Notes: generated from the letters alone by a model not told the origin. Counted from the first letter of the stretch, positions 1 through 5,625 are shown. The stretch: DNA of 7,967 bases from Parcubacteria group bacterium (GCA_013203565.1 JABMPZ010000089.1:1-7967); one strand, 5' to 3'. Translations and numbers: made by a program.

Positions 1-1
1 C

Positions 2-841
2 ATTGCAACAGAAGGTGTCTTGACAGTTGGTGGAAACGCTACTATTACAGCAACTACTGGTAACATTCAAACCGCAGGAACACTTGATGTAACTGGTATC
101 ACAGATCTTCACGGAGATCTTGACATTGGAGGTTACGCTACTATCACAGCTCTAACTGGTAACATCAAGACCGACGGTATCTTAACAGTTGGTGGAAACG
201 CTACTATTACGGGCTCCACTGGTAACCTTGAGATTAAGGGAGCATTAACTTCAGAAGGTAATATTAACATTGGAGGTTACGCCACTATAACAGCAGCTTC
301 TGGTAACATTGCAACAGACGGTGTTTTGACAGTTGGTGGAAATGCTACTATTACAGGTTCCACTGGTAATGTTGACTTTGGAGGTACCACATTTTCTGCA
401 GGCAACCTCGGTATTGGCGGTTACGCCACTATAACAGCAGCCACTGGTAACATTGCAACAGATGGTGTCTTGACAGTTGGCGGTAATGCTACTATTACAG
501 GTTCCACTGGTGCTATAGCTATTGGCGGTACTACTGTGTTTGACCAAACTAGCACAACTACATTGGCCACTACTACAGCTTTAACAGTTACCAAAACAGT
601 TGAGAGAGTTATGGGAGGTGTTGGAGGTTCACATTTAACTTCTGACCCACAGATAATAGCTGGGACTGATGGACAGATTGTCATCATCCAAGCAGTAAGT
701 GACACAAGACCTGTAGATTTTGTTGATGGAGCTGGATTGAATCTTTCTGCTGCTTTTGAGATGTCTCAAGATGATACGCTGACTTTGATGTATGATAGTG
801 CCGCAGTACTATGGATTGAAATAGCTCGTTCAAATAATTAA
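2..841 (+). CDS. C-terminal part of a repeat-rich fibre/adhesin-like surface protein (5' partial)
   Basis: The reading frame is open from the first full codon of the window (residues IATEGVLTVGGNATIT), so the true start lies to the left and the TTG at 20 is internal. The visible ~280 residues are mostly Gly/Thr/Ile-rich repeats alternating GGNATITGSTGN and GGYATITAATGN motifs, which suggests a repetitive beta-structured stalk. After a Thr-rich spacer (about 555-600) comes a non-repetitive C-terminal domain of ~75 residues, containing HLTSDPQIIAGTDGQIVIIQ and ending in DDTLTLMYDSAAVLWIEIAR. This ending resembles the C-terminal domains of fibre-like proteins in environmental bacteria and phages (from memory of such sequences; no search was run). 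No membrane anchor or sorting signal is visible at the C-terminus. The gene for a secreted wall-binding protein follows after 13 bp and may be in the same transcript. An extracellular or cell-surface role is inferred from composition; the specific ligand is unknown. Confidence 0.75.
   Translation: MATEGVLTVGGNATITATTGNIQTAGTLDVTGITDLHGDLDIGGYATITALTGNIKTDGILTVGGNATITGSTGNLEIKGALTSEGNINIGGYATITAASGNIATDGVLTVGGNATITGSTGNVDFGGTTFSAGNLGIGGYATITAATGNIATDGVLTVGGNATITGSTGAIAIGGTTVFDQTSTTTLATTTALTVTKTVERVMGGVGGSHLTSDPQIIAGTDGQIVIIQAVSDTRPVDFVDGAGLNLSAAFEMSQDDTLTLMYDSAAVLWIEIARSNN
29..520 (+). repeat. Tandem in-frame coding repeat, 144-bp (48-aa) period
   Basis: The GGNATIT motif begins at 29, 191, 335 and 479, and the offset GGYATIT motif at 128, 272 and 416. 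The period is 162 bp once and then 144 bp twice, so the first visible unit carries 18 bp (6 codons) more than the others. The stretches starting at 272 and 416 differ at only about a tenth of positions over ~100 bp, which indicates recent duplication or gene conversion. The repeat continues beyond the left edge of the window. Confidence 0.9.
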
Positions 842-854
842 CTTCTTTTCCGCA

Positions 855-2222
855 ATGCCTATGGCAAAATATTTTTACGCAACAATTATAGTATTCCTGT
901 TCGGATTAGTTTTATTGGCACCGGCAACTACTTTAGCTGCTTATAACACAGTTACTTTTGACACGCTTACTACCACTTCTGTTTGGGGCACTGGCATAGA
1001 TTTAGCTGTAAGTTCTGGAAGTGAGGTGGCTGGATTTGAAGTTCTTTCCAGTACCATGACTGTTGATTTGATGGCTGGTTCAAGCATTACAATTACTGAT
1101 ACCAATAGAGGCACTTTGACTAACACTGAAAATGCTGCAATGACTTGTACTTCGGAGTATTCCAGTATTACTGTTACAGGTAATATAACGGAAACAATGA
1201 CAGTTACACCGTCAACTGCTTTATGTGATTCAGTTGTTCAAAGTGTTGCAGGTAGTAGTGGAGGAAGTTATACTCCTCCTCCCACAGTAACTCCAGAACC
1301 AGAAGCAACCCCAGAACCAGAAACAACAGAAGCGTTACCTACAGTAACTGCATCAGCTGAAGCCGTAGCAATAACAGTTGCAGGAGGCGGAACAGCAGAG
1401 GCTACTACTGACCAAGGTACAAGAGCAAAGTTAGAACTTCCTGCAGATGCTGTAACAGCAGATGCTGAAGTTACCATCACACCTACTGTGCAAACAGTAG
1501 TATCAGTAGCAACTCAAGTTGCAGCTGTTCCTACAACACAAAGCGTGGTAGGTGGTTATGTGTATGATTATTCTCTTGCTGTAGCAGGAGAGGCGGTCAG
1601 CACTTTTGAAGAATCAGCTACTATGAGTTTCACTTATACGGAACTTCAAATTAGTGGTTTGAATGAAGACACACTAACTATTGCCTATTATGACGACACA
1701 ACTTCTGCATGGGTTGACCTTGTAACTACAGTTGACGCAGTAAACAACAAAGTAACTGCCACAGTTGAGCACCTTACCTTGTTTGCCCTATTAGGTGAAC
1801 AAGCACCAGAACCAGAAGTAACTCCAGAAGTAGAAGCACCTGTTGTGACACCAATTACTGAAATGACTATTGCAGAGCTTAAAGCTGAAATTGCCAAGAT
1901 AGTAATCTTGATTGCTGAACTTCAGCAAGAATTATTGAAGATAATTGCAGCAGAAGGCGGACAGCAACTTACACAGAACCTAATGCTTGGAGATAGTGGT
2001 GATGCAGTAACACTTTTGCAGACATGGTTATCTCTTGACAGTGTAGTATATCCTGAAGCAATTGTCAGTGGTTGGTTTGGTCCTTTGACCAAAGCAGCAG
2101 TGATCAAATTTCAAGATAAATACTACGATGAAGTATTAGCTCCATGGAATTTCAGTAAAGGAACTGGTTATGTAGGTAGTACTACTAGGGCACAACTTAA
2201 TGCTCTATATGGTGGACAGTAA
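855..2222 (+). CDS. Secreted protein with C-terminal peptidoglycan-binding domain
   Basis: This 455-residue protein starts with a signal peptide: Lys5, a hydrophobic core at about residues 8-22, and a likely cleavage site near LAA at 27-29. Residues 30-138 are a Thr/Ser-rich domain with two cysteines (98 and 124) that could form a disulfide. A linker with PEPE repeats (141-158) leads to a beta-rich region (about 165-315) that loosely resembles ZU5-like sandwich domains. A second Pro/Glu linker (317-333) is followed by a short amphipathic coiled-coil segment (337-365). The C-terminus (about 372-453) matches the peptidoglycan-binding domain 1 style often seen in Patescibacteria: a GDSGDAVTLLQTWL helix, then GWFGPLTKAAVIKFQ and GTGYVGSTTRAQLN. 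The role is probably attachment to the cell wall. ATG at 855 is used; ATG at 861 is an equally possible start, and neither has a Shine-Dalgarno sequence. It lies 13 bp after the fibre-like gene and is followed by a strong terminator. Confidence 0.85.
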   Translation: MPMAKYFYATIIVFLFGLVLLAPATTLAAYNTVTFDTLTTTSVWGTGIDLAVSSGSEVAGFEVLSSTMTVDLMAGSSITITDTNRGTLTNTENAAMTCTSEYSSITVTGNITETMTVTPSTALCDSVVQSVAGSSGGSYTPPPTVTPEPEATPEPETTEALPTVTASAEAVAITVAGGGTAEATTDQGTRAKLELPADAVTADAEVTITPTVQTVVSVATQVAAVPTTQSVVGGYVYDYSLAVAGEAVSTFEESATMSFTYTELQISGLNEDTLTIAYYDDTTSAWVDLVTTVDAVNNKVTATVEHLTLFALLGEQAPEPEVTPEVEAPVVTPITEMTIAELKAEIAKIVILIAELQQELLKIIAAEGGQQLTQNLMLGDSGDAVTLLQTWLSLDSVVYPEAIVSGWFGPLTKAAVIKFQDKYYDEVLAPWNFSKGTGYVGSTTRAQLNALYGGQ

Positions 2223-2250
2223 ACAGTAAAACTTAATCACTCGTATTTGC

Positions 2251-2284
2251 TCCCTCACGCTACCCTTGCAAGCGCGTTGAGGGA
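2251..2284 (+). other. Stem-loop downstream of the wall-binding gene
   Basis: TCCCTCA-CGC (2251-2260) can pair with GCG-T-TGAGGGA (2274-2284), giving 10 base pairs with one bulged T and a loop containing the palindrome TTGCAA. It has no U-tract, so it is probably not a terminator on its own. It sits ten bases before a classic terminator, so the two form a tandem hairpin 3' end that could protect the mRNA. Confidence 0.55.
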
Positions 2285-2293
2285 AAACAAATT

Positions 2294-2330
2294 CCTTGTC
2301 AGCCGACTTCGGCTGACAAGGTTTTGTTTT
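2294..2330 (+). terminator. Rho-independent terminator
   Basis: A 13-bp perfect stem (arm CCTTGTCAGCCGA at 2294-2306, partner 2309-2321) is followed by TTTTGTTTT at 2322-2330. The A-rich stretch AAAACAAA just upstream (2284-2291) pairs with the T-tract, so it could work in both directions. It ends the transcript of the two surface-protein genes. Confidence 0.93.
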
Positions 2331-2333
2331 GTT

Positions 2334-2499
2334 GGGGGCTTGTTGGGGGGTTTAGGGTGGTTGGGGTGGTTGGGGAGTTAGGGAGCCCCCCTAAACGCCC
2401 TAACTACCCTAAACACCCTAACGAAGCCCCCCAAGGGAGTTAGGGAGCCAACCCTTAAAAACCCCAACCTCCCCAAACACCCTAAAAAGCCCCCAAGGG
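2334..2499. repeat. G-tract/C-tract intergenic mosaic with inverted and direct repeats
   Basis: This gene-free stretch begins with six G-tracts of 3-6 bases within 50 bp (2334-2383, loops of 4-6 bases), which fits the canonical G-quadruplex pattern. It continues with C-tracts to 2494. An imperfect inverted repeat links about 2345-2375 with 2462-2494. A 15-bp direct repeat, GGGAGTTAGGGAGCC, lies at 2373-2387 and 2435-2449. The motifs TTAGGG and CCCTAA recur on both sides. No ORF is evident. It could be a decayed or nested family of palindromic repeats, but the family is not recognised. Confidence 0.7.
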
Positions 2500-2562
2500 T
2501 AGTTGAATTTAATAATATCTGCTTTTATTGTGCTTTTTTGTTTCGTTGTGTTTTGTTTTTTA

Positions 2563-2571
2563 TGTTATAAT
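2563..2571 (+). promoter_or_regulatory. Extended -10 promoter for the transposase
   Basis: TGTTATAAT is a perfect extended -10 (TGn-TATAAT). No good -35 box is present; the T-rich stretch near 2541-2551 is weak. Transcription would start near 2578, just before the first REP palindrome, so the hairpin would lie in the 5' leader of the transposase mRNA. Confidence 0.6.
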
Positions 2572-2583
2572 AATTATAAATAA

Positions 2584-2612
2584 TGTCTGTTGGTATCTGA
2601 TACCAACAGACA
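2584..2612 (+). repeat. REP-like palindrome, copy 1 (transposase leader)
   Basis: The arm TGTCTGTTGGTATC (2584-2597) and its exact complement (2599-2612) surround a single central T at 2598, giving 14-bp arms. The first 27-bp core (2585-2611) is identical to copy 2 and, apart from the central base, to copy 3. It lies 30 bp before the transposase start codon. Confidence 0.92.
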
Positions 2613-2641
2613 CACAAAATATAAATAAATAAAATAAAATT

Positions 2642-3412
2642 ATGCGTGTACAACCATTTACAGTAGGGAGTTATGTTCATGTTTACAACAGAGGACACCG
2701 TAAGTCCGAGATAGTTCTTGATGAAAAAGATAAGTGGCGTTTTATGCAGGGGTTAAGGTTTTTTAATGATGTTAATTTATCTCAAAATATCTTGAGAGAT
2801 ATTTTAAAAGACCAAGACAAAGATAAAGATTCAAAAAGTCTGTTGGTATCTGATACCAACAGACTTTTTGAGTCGGTTTTTGAGTTAGGGTGGCCTAAAA
2901 ATTGGCCAGAGAAAAAACCCTTGGTAAAGATTCTTTGCTATTGTTTAGTTCCAAATCATTTTCATCTATTATTAGAAGAAATTGTAGAAGGTGGTATTAG
3001 TAAATTTATGCAAAAGTTGGGTATAGGATTTACTAATTATTTTAACCTTATTCATAGGGAAGAGGGAAGGCTTTTCCAGGGTTCGTATAAAGGAAAAACA
3101 GTAGGAGATGATCAAATTTATTTAGAATATCTAAGTGTTTATATTCAGGTAATAAATGTTTTAGAGCTTTTTCCAGGCGGGTTTAAAAAAGCCCTTGAAG
3201 ATATTGATAAGGCATTGGAATTTGTGGAGCAGTATCAATTTTCAAGTTATCAAGATTTTATTGGACTCCGCGAGTCCCTGATAATTGACAAAGATATTTT
3301 AGGAGAGATTTTTTTAACTCCTGAACATTATAAAAAGTTTGTTCGTGATATTTTGATGGCAAGAACTGTAAGGAAATATGAAGAAGTTTTAGAATATTTA
3401 GTGATAGAGTAG
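2642..3412 (+). CDS. REP-associated tyrosine transposase (RAYT, Y1/HUH family)
   Basis: This 256-residue single-strand-type transposase has the family landmarks in order: N-terminal HVYNRGHRK (13-21) with the following WRFMQGLRFFND; the HUH metal-binding motif PNHFHLLL with His106 and His108; and YFN with the probable nucleophile Tyr133, followed by EEGRLFQGSYKGK (140-152). The C-terminal part has the usual QYQFSSYQDFIG segment (197-208). Members of this family act on REP palindromes through a 5'-phosphotyrosine intermediate. Residues 64-77 are encoded by a REP palindrome lying in frame between the FND helix and the LCYCLVPNHFH strand, a region of variable length in relatives. The gene is flanked by inverted copies of the same palindrome. 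The start ATG has only an A/T-rich leader with no Shine-Dalgarno sequence. The catalytic residues look intact, so activity is possible. The conserved R seen in many relatives as QGRYK is a Ser here (QGSYK). Confidence 0.92.
   Translation: MRVQPFTVGSYVHVYNRGHRKSEIVLDEKDKWRFMQGLRFFNDVNLSQNILRDILKDQDKDKDSKSLLVSDTNRLFESVFELGWPKNWPEKKPLVKILCYCLVPNHFHLLLEEIVEGGISKFMQKLGIGFTNYFNLIHREEGRLFQGSYKGKTVGDDQIYLEYLSVYIQVINVLELFPGGFKKALEDIDKALEFVEQYQFSSYQDFIGLRESLIIDKDILGEIFLTPEHYKKFVRDILMARTVRKYEEVLEYLVIE
2831..2871 (+). repeat. REP-like palindrome, copy 2 (inside the transposase gene)
   Basis: The 27-bp core at 2838-2864 is identical to copy 1, with central T at 2851. Pairing extends through A5/T5 flanks (2833-2837 with 2865-2869) to perfect 20-bp arms (2831-2850 and 2852-2871), plus a G:T pair and two further pairs. 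It is read in frame as SKSLLVSDTNRLFE. In RNA it would look like an intrinsic terminator: stem followed by UUUUU. Confidence 0.93.
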
Positions 3413-3425
3413 ATAGAATAGATTT

Positions 3426-4160
3426 CTAATGTCTGTTGGTATCAGATACCAACAGACTGGAAAAATGGAGTTGTTGTATTTTTAATTCTTCCAATATATC
3501 CTTTGGTTTTTCTACTAAGATAGCGCCTTGCTTTATTAACTCGTGTGGGCCTTTTGAATTTAAGGAAAATATATTGCCTGGGGTGGCGAATAGCTTTTTA
3601 CCTTGTTTCTTCGCGCAATCAGCTGTAATCAATGCGCCTGAACGAGATTTTGCTTCTATTACTAAGACACCTAAACTTAAGGCAGATATGATACGGTTGC
3701 GTTGTGGGAATGTATATTTGCTTCCTGGATATTCTGGAGGATATTCAGAAACAAGGCAACCATTGTTTTCTAATATCTTTTTAGCCAAGCCCATATTATC
3801 TTGTGGATAGATTGTTTTTTCTGCGAGCCCAGTTCCTAATACAGCAATTGTTATACCACCTGCTTCTAAAGCTCCTTGATGAGCTGATGTATCAATTCCT
3901 CTCGCCATACCAGAAACAATAACCAAGCCCGCTTGTGCTAATTCGCGAGCAAAAGAAAAAGCAATCTCTTTGCCGTAATCACTACATCGCCGAGTGCCAA
4001 CAATAGCAAAACAATTCCTATTTTGCAATACCCCCAAGTTTCCTCTGAAATAAAGAGAAGAAAGGGGCTTGTTAATTTTTAACAATCCCTCCGGATAATT
4101 AGCACCCACATCCCCACATTCAATCTTCTTTATATCATGTTGTAAAGAAAAAAATCCCAT
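3426..4160 (-). CDS. dprA: DNA-processing protein DprA/Smf (short form)
   Basis: DprA loads RecA on incoming single-stranded DNA during transformation. This 244-residue copy is essentially the Rossmann-like core. The NYPEGLLKI lead-in (21-29) and LYFRGNL (36-42) are followed by AIVGTRRCSDYGK (52-64) and the phosphate-binding-type SGMARGID (83-90). Then come FPQRNRIISALS (151-162), VIEAKSRSGALITA (167-180) and FATPGNIFSLNSKGPHELI (191-209). It lacks the N-terminal SAM-like domain and the C-terminal winged-helix domain of longer relatives. The last ten residues (SLLVSDTNRH) are encoded by REP copy 3, so the native C-terminus was probably altered by that insertion. The stop lies 13 bp from the convergent transposase stop. 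The start ATG at 4160 has only a poorly spaced AAAGG. The motifs seen are complete, so function is plausible. Confidence 0.92.
   Translation of the reverse strand: MGFFSLQHDIKKIECGDVGANYPEGLLKINKPLSSLYFRGNLGVLQNRNCFAIVGTRRCSDYGKEIAFSFARELAQAGLVIVSGMARGIDTSAHQGALEAGGITIAVLGTGLAEKTIYPQDNMGLAKKILENNGCLVSEYPPEYPGSKYTFPQRNRIISALSLGVLVIEAKSRSGALITADCAKKQGKKLFATPGNIFSLNSKGPHELIKQGAILVEKPKDILEELKIQQLHFSSLLVSDTNRH
3431..3457 (-). repeat. REP-like palindrome, copy 3 (3' end of dprA)
   Basis: A 13-bp perfect arm pair surrounds a central base that reads A on the plus strand (3444), so this copy is inverted relative to copies 1 and 2. On the plus strand it is preceded by TAAT, as copy 1 is. On the minus strand it provides codons 235-244 of dprA, and the stop codon follows immediately. 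It may also serve as the shared 3'-end hairpin of dprA and the transposase. Confidence 0.92.
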
Positions 4161-4172
4161 TGCCTTTAGTGT

Positions 4173-4178
4173 ATCATA
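4173..4178 (-). promoter_or_regulatory. Possible weak promoter (-10) for dprA
   Basis: On the minus strand TATGAT lies 12 bp before the dprA ATG, without a recognisable -35 box. If used, the leader would be only about six bases. Read-through from pth is the alternative. Confidence 0.3.
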
Positions 4179-4218
4179 TTTTTCCTCTTTTTTCTTTATC
4201 GTTATTAGGTTATATTAG

Positions 4219-4224
4219 TATAAT
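4219..4224 (+). promoter_or_regulatory. Possible -10 box for the small membrane-protein gene
   Basis: A perfect TATAAT lies 53 bp upstream of the ATG at 4277, but no convincing -35 box stands at the right distance. In A/T-rich DNA such a hexamer can occur by chance. Confidence 0.35.
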
Positions 4225-4264
4225 AGAGCAGTCAAATAGCTTTTGTGGAGTTTCATTATGGATT

Positions 4265-4269
4265 GGAGG
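4265..4269 (+). promoter_or_regulatory. Strong ribosome binding site for the small gene
   Basis: GGAGG is followed by a 7-base spacer and ATG at 4277. It is the only clear Shine-Dalgarno sequence in the window, and it selects this start over the upstream in-frame TTG at 4160. Confidence 0.65.
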
Positions 4270-4276
4270 GTCTAAA

Positions 4277-4426
4277 ATGTGTAATAATAATGATAGTGAT
4301 ATATTCGGAGATCAAACTGATGTGAGGTGGTTTGTTAGATTCACCATGGTTCTTGGAGCCATCTTTGGCATAGCGCCATCTTTCTGGATTAGACCAATAA
4401 GATGGGTAGCAGGATTTATATTTTAG
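4277..4426 (+). CDS. Small hypothetical membrane protein (49 aa)
   Basis: The function is not recognised. The ORF fills the 262-bp gap between dprA and pth. The N-terminal part is polar (MCNNNDSDIFGDQTD, 1-15). It is followed by a hydrophobic, tryptophan- and phenylalanine-rich part (about 18-49) that includes VLGAIFGIAPSFW and a second short hydrophobic run after an Arg-Pro-Ile-Arg turn, ending in WVAGFIF. One transmembrane helix, or a hairpin, is plausible. Support comes from the strong ribosome binding site and the upstream TATAAT; the short length is against it. Its stop codon overlaps the pth stop codon by three bases on the opposite strand. The frame is open back to 4160, but the longer version would lack a ribosome binding site. 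Confidence 0.5.
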   Translation: MCNNNDSDIFGDQTDVRWFVRFTMVLGAIFGIAPSFWIRPIRWVAGFIF

Positions 4427-4968
4427 TCAGATAATTTTTGGCACGCATCTTTAACAATTTGGTTGATGATTTTCTCTTCATTTTTGGAGAACTTACTCAA
4501 AACCATATTCTTTATGGCGGTGTCCCCTTGGACATCGCCTTCTTTTTTTGGTTTTATTCCTATTCGTAGTCGGGTGAAGTTTTGTGTTCCTATTTCTTGC
4601 ATTATTGATTTTACTCCGTTGTGGCCTGCAGAGCCCCTGTCTGTTGATAGTTTTGTTTCTCCGATTGGTAGGTCAAGTTCGTCGTGGACAACTGTAAGTT
4701 GTGTTGGTTGTATTTTATAGAAATTGAGAATTAGTTTTACTGCCAATCCAGAGTTGTTCATAAATGTCTGTGGTTTTACTAAAAGAACTTTGGTGTTGTT
4801 TATTACACCTTCAGATATTTCTGCTTGAAACTTTTTTTCTATCTTAAACTTTGGGAATTTGTTTTGTTCCCGGAATTCTTCAAGTATTCTGAAACCAATG
4901 TTATGTCTTGTTTTTTTATACTTTCTGCTTGGATTACCGAGTCCAACTATCAATTTTATATTTTCCAT
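4423..4968 (-). CDS. pth: Peptidyl-tRNA hydrolase
   Basis: The enzyme releases tRNA from peptidyl-tRNAs that drop off ribosomes, and is normally essential. The 181-residue length is usual for the bacterial family. Active-site residues are all present: Asn12 in VGLGNP, His22 in TRHNIGF, Asn71 in TFMNNSG, Asp96 in HDELDLPIG and Asn117 in GSAGHNGVKSI. These match E. coli Asn10, His20, Asn68, Asp93 and Asn114 with a constant small offset. The C-terminal tail after LRIGIKP is normal in length. No Shine-Dalgarno sequence precedes the ATG. The gene is divergent from lepB with a 48-bp shared promoter region. Confidence 0.96.
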   Translation of the reverse strand: MENIKLIVGLGNPSRKYKKTRHNIGFRILEEFREQNKFPKFKIEKKFQAEISEGVINNTKVLLVKPQTFMNNSGLAVKLILNFYKIQPTQLTVVHDELDLPIGETKLSTDRGSAGHNGVKSIMQEIGTQNFTRLRIGIKPKKEGDVQGDTAIKNMVLSKFSKNEEKIINQIVKDACQKLSD

Positions 4969-4979
4969 AGATTTATGTT

Positions 4980-5008
4980 TTGATTTTATCTTAATTATAT
5001 ACTATACT
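4980..5008 (+). promoter_or_regulatory. lepB promoter giving a nearly leaderless mRNA
   Basis: TTGATT (4980-4985), a 17-bp spacer and TATACT (5003-5008) form a good sigma70-type promoter. Transcription should start about 5014-5016, so the lepB ATG at 5017 would be at or within a few bases of the 5' end. A second TATACT at 4998-5003 would give a leader of about seven bases. Confidence 0.6.
4994..4999 (-). promoter_or_regulatory. Probable -10 box for pth
   Basis: On the minus strand this is a perfect TATAAT. It lies 25 bp before the pth ATG and predicts a leader of about 19 bases. The -35 region falls inside the start of lepB and is weak (TTTCAT). The two divergent promoters overlap, so lepB and pth transcription may interfere. 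Confidence 0.5.
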
Positions 5009-5016
5009 ATATAAAT

Positions 5017-5571
5017 ATGAAACTTAAAGGTGTACTAATTTTCTTCTGGGAAGTTTTTCAGGTTGTTATAATAGCATTGGTAATTGTTTTACCAATTAGG
5101 TATTTTGTTTTTCAGCCGTTTATTGTTAAGGGCGCTTCAATGGAACCAAATTTTCATGACGGTGATTATTTAGTTGTAGATGAATTATCTTATCGTTTCC
5201 GAGAACCTGAAAGAGGTGAAATAATTGTTTTCAAATATCCAATAGACCAATCACAAAGATTTATAAAAAGGATAATTGGATTACCAATGGAAACTATTGA
5301 ATTAAAAGGTAGTACAGTATATATTACTGATAAGTTTGGCAACAAAACAATTCTAAATGAAAAAGATTATCCTATTGAAACATCAATATTCAATGGAAGG
5401 AAGATGAGTTTAGGTAAGGATGAATATTTTGTAATGGGTGATAACAGAGGACATTCTTTTGATTCAAGGAGTTGGGGAGTTTTGAGTAAAGATTTTATTG
5501 TGGGCAGAACTATTATAAGGGCATGGCCACCAATGGGTATTGGTTCATTTTTTGGCGCTCCAGCATATTAA
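5017..5571 (+). CDS. lepB: Signal peptidase I
   Basis: This membrane serine protease removes signal peptides of exported proteins. The 184-residue sequence has one N-terminal membrane helix (about 8-28), followed by the box with the nucleophile Ser41 (KGASMEPNF). The general-base Lys84 lies in QRFIKRIIGLP, and the GDNRGHSFDSRSWG box (141-154) carries the conserved Asp and Ser. The C-terminus ends shortly after the box in VGRTIIRAWPP. All catalytic residues are intact. Together these are the compact single-helix form typical of Gram-positive and CPR bacteria. It is probably expressed from its own near-leaderless promoter. A substrate is likely to be the signal-peptide protein at the left of the window. 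Confidence 0.96.
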   Translation: MKLKGVLIFFWEVFQVVIIALVIVLPIRYFVFQPFIVKGASMEPNFHDGDYLVVDELSYRFREPERGEIIVFKYPIDQSQRFIKRIIGLPMETIELKGSTVYITDKFGNKTILNEKDYPIETSIFNGRKMSLGKDEYFVMGDNRGHSFDSRSWGVLSKDFIVGRTIIRAWPPMGIGSFFGAPAY

Positions 5572-5585
5572 TTTTTTAATTTTCA

Positions 5586-5625
5586 TTTGTTTCAAAATGT
5601 GACGATCGTCACATTTTGAACCAAA
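5586..5625. promoter_or_regulatory. 40-bp near-perfect palindrome between lepB and hisS
   Basis: The inner 30 bp (5591-5620) are perfectly palindromic, with arm TTCAAAATGTGACGA. After one mismatch (5590/5621) another four pairs follow, TTTG with CAAA. The centre contains TGTGA-N6-TCACA with AAA/TTT flanks, the consensus of CRP/FNR-family operators. As RNA it would form a long hairpin, but no U-tract follows on the plus strand, so terminator function is doubtful. It ends ten bases before the hisS ATG at 5636, leaving no separate space for a hisS promoter downstream of it. Confidence 0.6.

Noticed and set aside
251..705. Antisense ORFs across the repeat region
   Set aside because: They are open only because of the repetitive, Thr/Gly-rich coding strand, and their translations show no domain or plausible start.
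20..841. Gene start at TTG 20
   Set aside because: The frame stays open to the left edge with the same repeat sequence, so the TTG is an internal codon of a truncated gene.
2334..2499. Telomeric repeat array
   Set aside because: TTAGGG motifs occur on both strands in irregular spacing inside a bacterial intergenic region; there is no tandem array or replicon end.
2584..3457. CRISPR array from the three palindrome copies
   Set aside because: Spacing is irregular (about 250 and 590 bp), one copy is inverted and two lie inside genes.
4160..4276. 88-residue version of the small membrane protein from TTG 4160
   Set aside because: It has no ribosome binding site, overlaps the dprA start codon and ignores the strong GGAGG before ATG 4277.
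4625..4650. Fourth REP copy suggested by CTGTCTGTTGATAG in pth
   Set aside because: Only the first part of one arm matches, there is no complementary arm, and the pth coding sequence is normal there.
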